Positions 45,968 to 57,838 of a stretch of 64,000 nt of DNA are shown here, piece by piece. The position numbers and the translations under genes were made by a program. The stretch's first letter is position 1. Each line of letters starts with the position of its first letter. This DNA comes from Dryocosmus kuriphilus (taxonomy: Eukaryota; Arthropoda; Insecta; Hymenoptera; Cynipidae): NCBI GenBank assembly GCA_038277395.1, contig CM076193.1, forward strand, positions 180,352,601 to 180,416,600. Reading direction: 5' to 3'. The notes beneath the pieces are model-generated. The model was not told the origin of the DNA. It did not search any database and was given only the letters and a program-made list of their open reading frames with translations.

Positions 45968-48530
45968 ATGGTGGCTCAAAATGACTTTTTTTTTTTTTTG
46001 ACGAAACACCCCCCTATTTTGTGAGGTTTCCGGATGAAATAATTCCCTATTTTTTATTTTTTATTTTTTTTATTTTTAGTGCTGCCTCAAGAGCCCCGAA
46101 AAATACATGGAATTTACATGGGAAAATGACGATTTTTAGAAAAATGAGGTACACATTTCTGGGTTTATAGTTAGCTCTCTGGCCATCGGCAGAACATTTT
46201 GGGGAGTCTTTAAGGAATAATTGCTGATAAACAACTTTAAATTTTCACCTCCCCTACCCCCTCCAGCAGAGCCCAAAAAATGCCCCGAAAAACTGAAATG
46301 GAGAATTTTGACCGAAATTGGCACAAAAGAGTTTGGTTTTTCCATTTTCGCACTATAATTTGTTGTTACTCGATAAGACAAATATTTTTTATCATTTGTC
46401 AACTAATTTTTAATTGTTTAAATAATTTATATTTGTTTAAATAATCTTTTTTTTCGTGACAGCACATTACGAGGTCATTTTTTGCGTTTAACCAGACGCT
46501 AAGCCATTTTCAAGGATACTTATTTATGTTTCAAGCTGTTTTAAATTGTTTAAACAATTTATTATTATTTATTTTCAACTTTCTCCAAAAAACAGGTACA
46601 GAACTCTAGTTTTTTTTTTAAATTTGCTCTACCATGTCGTCTGAAATTAAATATACATGAAAGTCAGATGTCATGATACTATTTCTGCAACAAATTTGTT
46701 TTTGTTTAAACAATTTTATATTATTTATTTGTAACTTTTTCCAAAAAAACCGGTGGAGAACTCAAGTTTTTTTAAATTTGCTCAACCTTGTCGCTTAAAT
46801 ATAAATATTTACAAAAATCTAATGTTAGGCTATCATTATTGCAACAAATTTGTATTTCTTTAAACAAGTTTATGTTATTTATTTGTAACTTTCTCAAAAA
46901 AAACCGGTGGAGAACTCTAGTTTTTTTTAATTTGCTCAACCTTGGCGCTTAAAATTAAATATTTACAAAAATCTAATGTTATGCTACCATTATTGCAACA
47001 AATTTGTATTTGTTTAAACAATTTTTGTTTGTTGTAACAATTTTTTCCCAAAGTAAATGGTTGATATTTTGTATTTTCCGTAAATAGTGCTGTAATTTTT
47101 AATATTTTAAAGCAGATTTTTTTTCTGACAACATTTTGTAATTGTTTAAACAATTTCTTTAACTTTAGTTATTAAATTAGAAAAAAATGTGATAAACAGG
47201 TGTAGTTTTTTTGCAGATTGGCTCTATTACGGACTATTTACGCAAGATACAAAATATCAACCATTTTCTTCGGGAAAAGTCGTTACATCAAACAAAAATT
47301 GCTTAAACAAATACAAATTTGTTGCAATAATGATAACATGACATTAGATTTTTGTAAATATTTAATTTTAAGCGCCAAGGTTGAGCATATTAAAAAAACT
47401 AGAGTTCTCCACCGGTTTTTTTTTTGAGAAAGTTACAAATAAATAACATAAACGTGTTTAAACAAATACAAATTTGTTGCAATAATGATAACATGACATT
47501 ATATTTTTGTAAATATTTCATTTTAACCGACAAGGTTGAGCAAATTAAAAACAACTAGACTTCTCCACCGGTTTTTTTTTGAGAAAGTTACAAATAGATA
47601 ACATAAAATTGTTTAAACAAATACAAATTTGTTGCAATAATTTTAGCATAACATTCGATTTTTGTAAATATTTCATTTTAACCGACAAGGTTGAGCAAAT
47701 TAAAAAAAACTAGACTTCTCCACCGGTTTTTTTTGAGAAAGTTACAAATAGATAACATAAAATTGTTTAAACAAATACAAATTTGTTGCAATAATTTTAG
47801 CATAACATTCGATTTTTGTAAATATTTAATTTTAAGCGACAAGGTTGAGCTAATTAAAAAAAACTAGAGTTCTGGACCTGTTTTTTGGAGAAAGTTGTAA
47901 ATAAATAATAATAAGTTGTTTAAACAATTTAAAACCACTTGAAACATAAATAAGTATCCTAGAAAATGGCTTAGTGTCTGCTTAAACGCAAAAAAAATGA
48001 CCTCGTAATATGCTGTCACGAAAAAAAAGATTATTTAAACAAATATAAATTGTTTAAACAATTAAAAATTAGTTGAAAAATGATAAAGAATATTTATCTT
48101 GTCGAGTAGCAAGAATTCATAGTGTGCGAAAATGGAAAAACAAAACTCTTTTGTGCCAATTTCGGTCAAAATTCTCCATTTTTATTTTTCGGGGCATTTT
48201 TGGGCCTCTGCTGGAGGGGAAGGGGGGGGGGGGGTGAAAATTGAAAGCTGTTTTATCAGAAATTATTCCTTGAAGACTCCCCAAAAAGTTCTGATAATGT
48301 CCCGAAAGCTAACTATAAACCCAGAAATTTGTACCTCATTTTTCTAAAAACTATCATTTTCTCACGTAAAATCCCATGTATTTTTCGGGGCCCTTGAGGA
48401 AGCACTAAAAATCAAAATAAAAAAAAAATAAAAAATAGGGAATTATTTTTTCCGGAAACCTCACAAAATAGGGAATGCGTCGGTCTGTATCATTAAAAAA
48501 AATTTTCCAATCCATTTTTGAGCCACCCTA
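45968..48530. mobile_element. Foldback element 2 (GGTGGCTCAAAA ends)
   Basis: The left arm 45968-47110 is mirrored by 47228-48530 around a centre of about 117 bp. Outer ends are TGGTGGCTCAAAAT and TTTTTGAGCCACCCTA. Both arms contain tandem ~155-bp units (TTGCTCAACCTTG and its complement near 46622, 46777, 46929, 47379, 47534, 47689 and 47843), each with an AACAAATTTGT and TTTAAACAA word. The right end lies exactly where the A-family word CTGTGCCTATTATC starts, so it inserted into an A copy. No transposase is seen. Confidence 0.85.
48213..48234 (+). repeat. G-rich run in foldback 2
   Basis: GGAGGGGAAG followed by eleven or more G. The opposite arm has the mixed run CCTCCCCTACCCCCTCC, so the homopolymer grew in one arm only. 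The run could form a quadruplex. Confidence 0.75.
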
Positions 48531-48972
48531 CTGTGCCTATTATCATTTTTGTCGTATCTTAGTTTGGCCGGAAATTTTAATTTTTGATTTTTTTTAATAA
48601 AGTTTTCTCGATTAAAAGAAAAACCGTGCATTTTATCAAAAAATGGATAGTACAAAAATTGCAGATTTTTTTCCGGTGAAAAATTTTTGTCTCCACTGCT
48701 TTTTTTGTATCTCGCATAGTTTAGCCGGAAAATGGATTTTTTGAGTTTGTGAAAACCGTTTTTGATGGATAAAATCCATAACCACTGGTCGAAACCGCTG
48801 GTTAACGAACTCGTCCTTTCCTTTTACGCCTTAAAGAAGTATGCAGACAGACAGACACCGTTGTAAAACATGTTTTTTCGGATTCAGGCGGTGACGAAGC
48901 GTCGAGATTTCATGAAATCCGCGAAAGTCAGTTTTCACATAAAACTAATACCTTCTCATTGAGATGAGAATG
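48531..48972 (-). repeat. Family A repeat, inverted partial copy without triplet tract
   Basis: Starts at CTGTGCCTATTATC beside foldback 2 and ends at GATGAGAATG. The segment between AAGTATGC and AGACAGACAG, which holds the triplet tract in other copies, is deleted. Confidence 0.8.
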
Positions 48973-50211
48973 TAAAAAATCCTATTTTTCCCCCTGTATT
49001 TTTAAGAATAAAGGGAAAAATTGAAATTTTTTGTTTAAAGTTACTTAGAACCTGAAATTTTATATATATGTAATTATTAATTTTAGCGTCTTTTTTAACA
49101 GTGTATAACAGCAAGAACCATGTGGATCTGAGCCAGGAAGCTGTGACATCTCCGGCTGATTCGAGTGAATCCTTCTCGAGATTTCGCTTGGAAGGTACAG
49201 GATCCTCCTCTTGGCAACAACCCACTACAACGGCACAGGGATTCCAGGACCTTCCAACACCAGTGTTTGCTGATAACAACTACATGCAGAACGAGTTGGA
49301 AAACGCTCCACTCGTGAATGGTGGCGTTCCAAGTTCAAATCCGGGCCGAGGTAGATTTTTTCTCGTTTCTCTAAAAAATTATTTAGACCAGCAATGGAAT
49401 TAAAATTAACTCCGGAAAAAAATGTAAGAGCTAAAAATAGTCATATTTTCAAAAAACAAGAAAATTATTTTTCAACTGCATTGTTTAATTATTTAACTAA
49501 AAAGAATCTACTAACAAAATAGTCGAGTTTTCAGTCAAAAAAAATTAAACTTAAAATATTAAAATAAAATACAATTTTTCATTCAGAATATATATTTTTT
49601 TATTAAATTTTTTTTGTTCTATTTTTGTTTAAGAAATTATCTTTCTTAGCTGAAAATTTAATCACTTTTTTGGAAATTCAGCGATTTGGATGAAAATTAA
49701 ACTGTTTTTTTCGAAAATTTAAGGATTTCGTTAAAAATTCATATTTGACTGGAAAATCCTATTTTTTGGTTCAAAATTTAACTATGTTATCGAAAATTTT
49801 GTTGTTGTTTGACGATTCAACTATTTTGTAAAAATTGGTCTTTTTTATTTAAACATTAAACTATTTGGTTGTTAGTTAATCTTTTGTTGGTGAAAATATA
49901 ACTGTTTTTTATCAAAACTATTTTTTTATTGAGAATGTAACTTTTTTTGCTAAAAATTCAAATATTTTGGTTGAAAGTTAATTTTTGTTTCCTAAAACTT
50001 TAACTATTGAACCAAATACAAAAAAAATTGTTTTTTGTGCATTTTTGATTACGGTTCGACAACCCTTTAAATTTTAACAATAAATAATATTCGAATTATC
50101 AATGAAAAAATTAGTTTTCAGACAAAAGTATTTAAATTTTTAAAGTAAAATGATAAATTTTTAACAAAACAGTGAAATTTTCAACAAAAAAAAGCTGAAT
50201 TATAAACTTAA
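48973..50211 (+). repeat. Family B repeat, copy 4
   Basis: A full B copy with the long form of the exon-like segment (49102-49350). The upstream palindrome is damaged (TTTTTCCCCCTGTATTTTT). The ATG present just before the segment in several copies is AGC here. Confidence 0.85.
49102..49350 (+). other. Exon-like segment in family B, copy 4 (long form)
   Basis: 249 bp, open, bordered by TTTTTTAACAG and GAG/GTAGAT. Compared with the short copies it carries 18 extra codons, mostly one in-frame block reading FADNNYMQNELENAPLVNGG, which suggests that the long form is ancestral. Directly after the donor the frame differs from copy 5 by one T, and the upstream ATG is missing. Coding constraint, if any, therefore covers only the exon interval. 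The product is unknown. It has no cysteine and is rich in Ser, Thr, Gln and Pro, like a flexible linker. Confidence 0.6.
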
Positions 50212-51151
50212 AAAATCTGTCCGCTTCGCGGGCACATTCTCATTGCGCGCTTCGCACGAAGTATGAGCGCGCCTACAGCGCGCTGTCTGGTGATAGTCGC
50301 GCTTCGCGCTCGGAATTCGTTTAACTTGGATCTTAGAATTTCAAAACACCTACATCTAATGAGATTATTAAATTTGAATTTTTTATTAAAAATTACAAAA
50401 TTAATTATTTTACTCAAGGTTCCGTCGATCTTAAGGAATGCATTCTCATCATGACACTCGCGCTTCGCGCTCGACTATTAAATTTTTTTTAAACACATTG
50501 TAGATTGGTAAAGTTTTTTTGCGATTTTCCAAATTTTTACAATGCAGAATTTCGATTCTTAAAAGTAAAACGATGCAAAAACTACGCGTCTGCCCAAAAA
50601 AATGATAGAGATCAAATTTGTAGATCTCTTTGAGGTGAACAACTGTGCCTATTATCATTTTTGTCGTATTTTAGTTTGGTCGGAAATTTGAATTTTTGAT
50701 TTTTTTAATAGCGTTTTCTCGATTAAAAAAAAAAAACCATGCATTTTATCAAAAAATGGTTTGTACAAAATTTGTAGATTTTTTTCCGGTGAAAAATTTT
50801 TGTCCACTGCTTTTTTTGTATCTCGCATAGTTTAGCCGCAAAAAAGGATTTTTTGAATTTGTGAAAACCGTTTTTGATGGATAAAACCATAACCACTGGT
50901 CGAAAACGGTGTTTAACGAACTCGTCCTTTCTTTTTACACCTTAAAGAAGTATGCTAAAGCGCAATGCAATGCGATTGGTCCTTCAAATGTTATCGTTGG
51001 AACAGACAACAACAAAAACGACAACAGACAGACAGACACAGTCATAAAACATGTTTTTTCGGATTCAGGGGGTCACGTAACGTCGAGATTTCATGAAATC
51101 CGCGAGTCAGTTTTCACATAAAACTAATACCTTCTCACTGAGATGAGAATG
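50212..51151 (-). repeat. Family A repeat, inverted copy
   Basis: The hairpin cluster is at 50219-50475, then the A tail, a shortened subrepeat region and a short AAC/GAC triplet tract (about 51002-51025), ending at GATGAGAATG (51142-51151). It joins B copy 4 to B copy 5. Confidence 0.85.
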
Positions 51152-51670
51152 TAAAAAATTCGATTTTTCCCTTTATTTTTAAAAATAAAGGGAGAAATTG
51201 AAATTTTTTGTTTAAAGTTGGAACCTGAAATTTTATACATATGTAATTATTAATTTTAATGTCTTTTTTAACAGTGTATAACAGCAAGAACCATATGGAT
51301 CTGAGCCAGGAAGCTGTGACAGTTCCGGCAAATTCGACTGAATCCTTCTCGAGATTTCGCTTGGAAGGAACAGGATCCTCCTCTTGGCAACAACCCACTA
51401 CAACGGCACAGGGATTCCAGGACCTTCCAACACCAGTGTTTGCTGATAACAACTACATGCAGAACGAGTTGGAAAACGCTCCACTCGTGAATGGTGGCGT
51501 TCCAAGTTCAAATCCGGGCAGAGGTAGATTTTTTTCTCGTTTCTCTAAAAAATTATTTAGACCAGCAATCGAATTAAAATTAAATTCCGAAAAAAATGTG
51601 AGAGCTAAAAATAGTCATATTTTCCACAAACAAGGAAACTAATTTTCTGCGGCATTGTTTAATTATTTAA
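51152..51670 (+). repeat. Family B repeat, copy 5, left part
   Basis: The 5' part of a B copy with an intact palindrome and the long exon-like segment. It is interrupted at a TTAA (51667-51670) by a piggyBac-like sequence and resumes at 52303. Confidence 0.85.
51275..51523 (+). other. Exon-like segment in family B, copy 5 (long form)
   Basis: A 249-bp open segment, the best-preserved long form. It has acceptor-like TTTTTTAACAG, donor-like GAG/GTAGAT, and phase 1 at both ends. The peptide contains one possible N-glycosylation site (N-S-T) and no cysteine. It differs from copy 4 at scattered sites, several of them amino-acid changing. If the donor were ignored the frame would run on to 51642. 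I do not recognise the source gene. Confidence 0.6.
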
Positions 51671-52302
51671 CCCATTGTGGTCACACCTCCGAATAATAAC
51701 GTGTCGGTCATAAGGGGTCAGGTGGACCCCACGCGGACAAACCGTCGCTCCTTCTATTTAATATATCGACTTAAAATTTCTACCGAACTTAGTTTAAGGT
51801 CTCTTTTTTAAGATCCAAGAGGTTTTTTTTCCTTTTTAAAAAATGTTTTCAGAGTGAAAAATACGCGGAAAATTTTTTTTCAAAATTTTCACTTTTTTTA
51901 CATAAAAATTGAAAAACAGTTCAATTTTTGAGATAGAGTGGAAATATTTTTGGTTTGTACTTGCAAGATAGTATAGTTTTAAGAAAAAAAATTTATAATT
52001 TCGATATTTATGATCCGTCGAAAAACCCGTATTTATTTTGATGATGTTCGAGGATTCAAAGCTATACAAGAATTTATTTCTTTCAAAGGTAACCGTAGAG
52101 GAGTCATTCCATTCTAAACGGATTTGAGGATTTTAATTCCATGTCAATACGAATAATACAGAATTCAAACATTCATTTTAAACGTCTGGGCTAATATTTC
52201 AAGATTTGCTAGTTACAACAGATTGCCTGAGAACGGAGAAGTACAAGAATCATTATTTCTTTCAAAGGTATACCGAGAGGAGAACCGACAACGTCCCAGT
52301 TA
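51671..52302 (+). mobile_element. piggyBac-like element, one end, truncated
   Basis: The insertion begins CCCATTGTGGTCAC exactly after a host TTAA. It has the subterminal hairpin GGGGTC-AGGTG-GACCCC (about 51715-51735), as commonly seen in piggyBac-like elements. The right terminus (GGG-TTAA) is missing, and about 350 bp of the host B repeat are deleted with it. A direct repeat of about 35 bp (CTTTCAAAGGTA-ACCG-AGAGGAG) occurs near 52078 and 52259. No transposase coding region remains. The assignment rests on TTAA, CCC and the GGTC/GACC hairpin. Confidence 0.6.
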
Positions 52303-52701
52303 CAGATTCTTTTTTCCCAGTTAAAAATTAAACTGTTTTAATAATTGCTTGTGAGTTAATCTTTTATTGGTGAAAATATAAAATTTTTTTTTTAGTTAAA
52401 AATTAAACTATTTTTTTGTTGAGAATGTAACTTTTTTTCATAAAAAATTAAAATATTTTGGTTGAAAGTTAATTTTTGTTTACTGAAACCTTAACTATTG
52501 AACCAAATACAAAAGAAAGTGTTTTTTGTGCATTTTTGATTAATTTTCGACAACGCTTTAAATTTTTAATAATAAATAATAATTGAATTATCAATAAAAG
52601 ATTAGTTTTCAGACAAAAGTATGTAAATTTTTAAAGTAAAATGATAAATTTTTAACAAAACAGTGAAATTTTCAACAAAAAAAGCTGAATTATAAACTCA
52701 A
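52303..52701 (+). repeat. Family B repeat, copy 5, right part
   Basis: Resumes at sequence equal to about 4304 of copy 2 and continues to the next hairpin cluster. Confidence 0.8.
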
Positions 52702-53231
52702 AAAATCTGTCCGCTTCGCGGGCACATTCTCATCGCGCGCTTCGCGCGAAGTATGAGCACGCCTAGAGCGTGCGGTCAGATGATCGTCGCGCTTCGCGCT
52801 TCGCGCTCGGATGTTTTTGTCCTTGCAAATCGTGCTCGGAATTCCTTTAACTTGGATCTTAAAATTTCAAAACACCTACATTTAATGAGATTATTGAATT
52901 TGAATTTTGTTTAAAAAATTACAAGAGAAATTATTTTACTTGAGGTTCTATCGACCTTAGGGAATGCATTCTCATCATGACACTCGCGCTTGGCGCTCGA
53001 CAATTAAATTTTTTTCAAACACATTGTAGATCGGTAAAGTTTTTTTGCGATTTTCCAAATTTTTACAATGCAGGATTTCGATTCATAAAAGTAAAGCGAT
53101 GCAAAAACTACGCGTCTGCTTAAAAAAGTGATATAAAGGAAATCTGTGGATCTCTTTGAGGTAAACAACTGTGCCTATTATCATTTTTGTCGTATCTTAG
53201 TTTGGCCGGAAATTTGAATTTTTGATTTTTA
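52702..53231 (-). repeat. Family A tail, inverted
   Basis: The hairpin cluster at 52707-53000 has a small duplication (GCGCTTCGCGCTTCGCGCTCGG). The tail then meets the next A copy head to head. It continues the 1-137 sequence type. Confidence 0.8.
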
Positions 53232-54353
53232 CATTCTCATCATCAGAGAAGGTATTAGATTTATGCAAAACTTGACTTTCGCGGATTTCATGAAATCTCC
53301 ACGTTTTGAGACCTCCTGAATCCGAAAAAAACGGTTTTTAAGACGGTGTCTGTCTGTTTGTTTGTTGTTGTCGTCATCGTTGTCGTCGTCGTCGTCTGTG
53401 GTCCCGATAACTTTCGAAGGAATAATCGGATTGGAGTGCGCTTTGGCATACTTCTTTAAGGGGTGAAAAGAGAGGACGAGTTCGTCAACCAGCGATTTTT
53501 GACTAACGGTTATGCTTTTATCCATCAAAAACTGTTTTAACAAAATAAAAAATCCATTTTCCGGCTAAACAATGAGAGATACAAAAAAAATGTGAGCGAG
53601 TAAAATTGTTGAACCTAAAAAAATCTACAAATTTTGTTTTAACCATTTTTTAATAAAATGCACTGTTTTTGTTTTAATCGATAAAACATTATTAAAAATC
53701 AAAACTCTTAAATTTCCCGCCAAACTATGCAAGATACGGAAAAATAATAATAAACAAAGTTGTTCGCCTCTAAAAGATCTACAAATTGGCTCTCTATCAT
53801 CATTTTTTTGAGCAGACGCGTAGTTTTTGAGTTATTCGTGAAATATGTTATGAAATATAAAGAAAATAACTTTTCAGGAAAATTTTCCAAGATATGAGAA
53901 AATATTAACAAGCAGAATTGTTCACCTTGGAAAGAGCTACAAAATTTATTTATAAGACTCGTCGTTTTACTTTTAAGAATCGAAATCTTCTATTGTGAAA
54001 ATTTGGAAAATCACTAAAAAACTTTACCAATCAATAATGTGTTTTAAAATAATGTAATTATCGAGCGCGAAGCGCGAGTGTCATGATGAGAATGTATTCC
54101 TTAAGGACCATAGAACCTTAAGTAAAATAATTTCTTTTGTAATTTTTAATTCAAAGGTTTATACGGTCCATAAACACCGAGCGCGTAGCGCGAGGTGAAT
54201 AATCTATCGAGCGCGAAGCGCGAGTGCCATAAATAACGTATCGAGCGCGAGTGCCAATAGACGCGCGCCCTAGGCGCGCTCATACTTCGCGCGCGCCGCG
54301 CGCCGCGCGACGCGAGCGATGAGAATGTGCCCGCGAGGCGGGCAGATTTTTTT
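53232..54353 (+). repeat. Family A repeat, full-length copy
   Basis: Close relative of 138-1480 and 21151-22420 but lacking one internal subrepeat, and without the long A run. The hairpin cluster is at 54060-54345. Confidence 0.88.
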
Positions 54354-54806
54354 AATAACGTTATCTCGATTAAATCGAAAACCGTGCATTTTATCAAAAA
54401 ATGGGTTGTACAACATTTGTAGATTTTTTTCCGGTGAAAAATTTTTGTCCACTGCTTTTTTTGTATCTCTCATATTTTAGCCGCAAAATGGATTTTTTGA
54501 ATTTGTGAAAACCGTTTTTGATGGATAAAACCATAACCACTGGTCGAAAACGGTGTTTAACGAACTCGTCCTTTCTTTTTACACCTTAATGAAGTATGCC
54601 AAAGCGCAATGCAATGCGATTGGTCCTTCGAAAGTTATCGTGGGAACAGACAACAACAAAAACGACAACGACGACAACAGACAGACAGACACAGTCATAA
54701 AAAACATGTTTTTTCTGATTCAGGGGGTCACGAAACGTCGAGATTTCATGAAATCCGCGAGTCAGTTTTCACATAAAACTAATACCTTCTCACTGAGATG
54801 AGAACG
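54354..54806 (-). repeat. Family A repeat, inverted partial copy
   Basis: Same subtype as 1481-1932 and 22421-22871. The terminal decamer is mutated to GATGAGAACG. Confidence 0.82.
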
Positions 54807-55623
54807 TAAAAAATTCGATTTTTCCCTTTATTTTTAAAAATAAAGGGAAAAATTGAAATTTTTTGTTTAAAGTTAGAACCTGGTATTTTATATATATGTA
54901 ATTATTAATTTTAATGTCTTTTTTAACAGTGTATAACAGCGACAACCATGTGGATCTGAGCCAGGAAGCTGTGACATCTCCGGCTGATTCGAGTGAATCC
55001 TTCTCGAGATTTCGCTTGGAAAGAGCATCCTCGTCTTGGCAACAACCCACTACAACGGCACAGGGATTCCAGGATTTTCCAACACCAGTGGATCGTGACG
55101 TTCCAAGTTCAAATCCGGGCCGAGGTAGATTTTTTTCTCGTTTCTTTAAAAAATTATTTAGACCAGCAATCGAATTAAAATTAACTTCGGAAAAAAATGT
55201 AAGAGCTAAAAATAGTCATATTTTCAAAAAACAAGAAAATTATTTTTCAACTGCATTGTTTAATTATTTAACTAAAAAGAATCTATTAACAAAATAGTTG
55301 AATTTTCAGTCAAAAAAAATTAAACTTAAAATATTAAAATAAAATACAATTTTTCATTCAGAATATATATTTTTTTATTAAAAATTTTTTCGTTCTATTT
55401 TTGTTTAAGAAATTATCTTTTTTAGCTGAAAATTTAATCACTTTTTTGGAAATTCAGCGATTTATATGAAAATTAAACTGTTTTTTTCGAAAATTTAAGG
55501 ATTTTGTTAAAAATTCATATTTGATTGGAAAATCGTATTTTTTGGTTGAAAATTTAACTATGTTATCGAAAAACTTTTTTTTTGTTTGACGATTAAACTA
55601 TTTTGTAAAAATTGGTCTTTTTA
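54807..55623 (+). repeat. Family B repeat, copy 6, 3'-truncated
   Basis: The flanks place it with copies 1 and 3, but exon and downstream variants (TCTCCGGCTGATTCGAG, TTCAACTGCATTG) match copy 4, so it is a mosaic. It breaks off after AAAAATTGGTCTTT, where a new A copy starts. Confidence 0.85.
54930..55124 (+). other. Exon-like segment in family B, copy 6 (short form)
   Basis: 195 bp, open, standard borders. The 5' half carries the copy 4 variants (SPADSSESF) and the 3' half the short-form variant (DRDVPSSNP). It therefore combines the two forms, probably by gene conversion between B copies. Confidence 0.55.
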
Positions 55624-56267
55624 CATTCTCATCTCATTGAGAAGGTATTAGTTTTATGTGAAAAATGACTTTCGCGGATTTCATGAAATCTCCACGTTTT
55701 GAGACCTCCTGAATACGAAAAAACGGTTTTTTACGACGGTGTCTGTCTGTCTGTTGTCGTTGTCGTTGTCGTCGTCGTTGTCGTTGTCGTCGTTGTCGGA
55801 GTCTGTTCCCACGATAACTTTCGAAGGACTAATCGGATTGGAGTGCGCTTTGGTACACTTCTTTAAGGGGTAAGAAGCAAGGACGATTTCGTTAACCAGC
55901 GGGTTTTCATCAACGGTTATGGTTTTATCCATGAAAAACGGTTTTCACAAAATCAAAAAATCAATTTTCCGGCTAAACTATGAGAGATACAAAAAAAAAT
56001 GTAAGAAAGTAAAATTGTTCATCTTAAAAAAATCTACAAATTTTGTCTAAACCGTTTTTCGATAAAATGAACGGTTTTTGATTTAATCAAGAAATCGCTA
56101 TTAAAATTAAAAAACTCTGCTTTCCCGCTAAAATATTCAAGATACAAAAAAGTGGTAAGGGACAAAGTTGTTCAATTTAAAACGGTGTACAAATTTTGTT
56201 TTAACCATTTTCTGATAAAATGCACGGTTTTTGTTTTAATTGATAAAACGTTATTAAAAACGACGAA
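55624..56267 (+). repeat. Family A repeat, cut by gap
   Basis: Starts CATTCTCATCTCATTGAGAAGG, has a triplet tract at about 55754-55800 and two subrepeats, then runs into N. Confidence 0.85.
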
Positions 56268-56767
56268 NNNNNNNNNNNNNNNNNNNNNNNNNNNNNNNNN
56301 NNNNNNNNNNNNNNNNNNNNNNNNNNNNNNNNNNNNNNNNNNNNNNNNNNNNNNNNNNNNNNNNNNNNNNNNNNNNNNNNNNNNNNNNNNNNNNNNNNNN
56401 NNNNNNNNNNNNNNNNNNNNNNNNNNNNNNNNNNNNNNNNNNNNNNNNNNNNNNNNNNNNNNNNNNNNNNNNNNNNNNNNNNNNNNNNNNNNNNNNNNNN
56501 NNNNNNNNNNNNNNNNNNNNNNNNNNNNNNNNNNNNNNNNNNNNNNNNNNNNNNNNNNNNNNNNNNNNNNNNNNNNNNNNNNNNNNNNNNNNNNNNNNNN
56601 NNNNNNNNNNNNNNNNNNNNNNNNNNNNNNNNNNNNNNNNNNNNNNNNNNNNNNNNNNNNNNNNNNNNNNNNNNNNNNNNNNNNNNNNNNNNNNNNNNNN
56701 NNNNNNNNNNNNNNNNNNNNNNNNNNNNNNNNNNNNNNNNNNNNNNNNNNNNNNNNNNNNNNNNNNN
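56268..56767. other. Assembly gap (500 N)
   Basis: Exactly 500 N inside an A repeat on the left, with unique sequence on the right. Confidence 1.
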
Positions 56768-57223
56768 ACTCAAAGCTGTAGCTCTGAAGGTTCAACCTTT
56801 CGATATCCGCAGACCATTGTGGCTGAAAACGCGTTTTCGGATCATTGTATAACTCCTATCAAGCTCACTTTATATCAAAGACGCCAGGTTGTTCTCGAAG
56901 TCTGATTATCAATAGTCAACACAGAATGTAAGTGACCAAAAATATATCTCGCTTTTTAGTATTGAAAACCCTAATTTAATCTCATCATTTCACCTAAACC
57001 TTTTTATCCTGATCCCATTTTACAATATATGCGTACCTATATAATTAACTAATAACTTTAAAACAGAAACAAGGTGAGTTTCAACTCTTTAGACCTGGCA
57101 AGTCCCACTTTTCCTAGTCCCTTAGCCGCTCGAGGGACTAAGATTATTATTATATTTTTAATTGCAAAGAGAAAGTAATTTTTCTCACCCTCTTCGATCG
57201 TCCCGATTAATCTCGTGACGTAA
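56768..57223. other. Unique sequence, no gene recognised
   Basis: About 456 bp of single-copy sequence, then an abrupt change into family B at about 57224. No ORF or RNA gene is recognised. Confidence 0.6.
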
Positions 57224-57838
57224 CATTAAAATTTTTTTGTTCTATTTTTGTTTAAGTAATTATCTTTTTTAGCTGAAAATTTAATCACTTTTTTGGAAAT
57301 TCAGCGATTTGGATGAAAATTAAACTTATTTTTTTTCGAAAATTTAAGGATTTTTTAAAAAATTCATATATGATTGGAAAATCATATTTTTTGGTTGAAA
57401 ATTTAACTATGTTATCGAAATTTTTTTTTTTTTTGTTTGACGATTCAACTATTTTGTAAAAATTGGTCTTTTTTATTTAAATATTAAACTATTTGGTTGT
57501 TCGTTAATCTTTTGTTGGTGAAAATATAACTGCTTTTTATCAAAAATATTTGTTTATTGAGAATGAAACTTTTTTTGATAAAAAATTCAAATATTTTGGT
57601 TGAAAGTTAATTTTTGTTTCCTAAAACTTTAACTATTGAACCAAATACAAAAAAAGTGTTTTTTGTGCATTTTTGATTACGTTTCGACAACGCTTCAAAT
57701 TGTAATAATAAATAATAATTGAATTATCAATAAAAAATTAGTTTTCAGACAAAAAAAGTATTTAAATTTTTAAACTAAAAAGATAAATTTAAAAAAAAAC
57801 AGTGGGATTTTCAACAAAGAAAGCTGAATTATAAACTC
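57224..57838 (+). repeat. Family B fragment (3' part, no exon)
   Basis: Begins within the AT-rich body (TTTTTTTGTTCTATTTTTG) and continues to the hairpin cluster. The exon-like part is absent. Confidence 0.8.
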
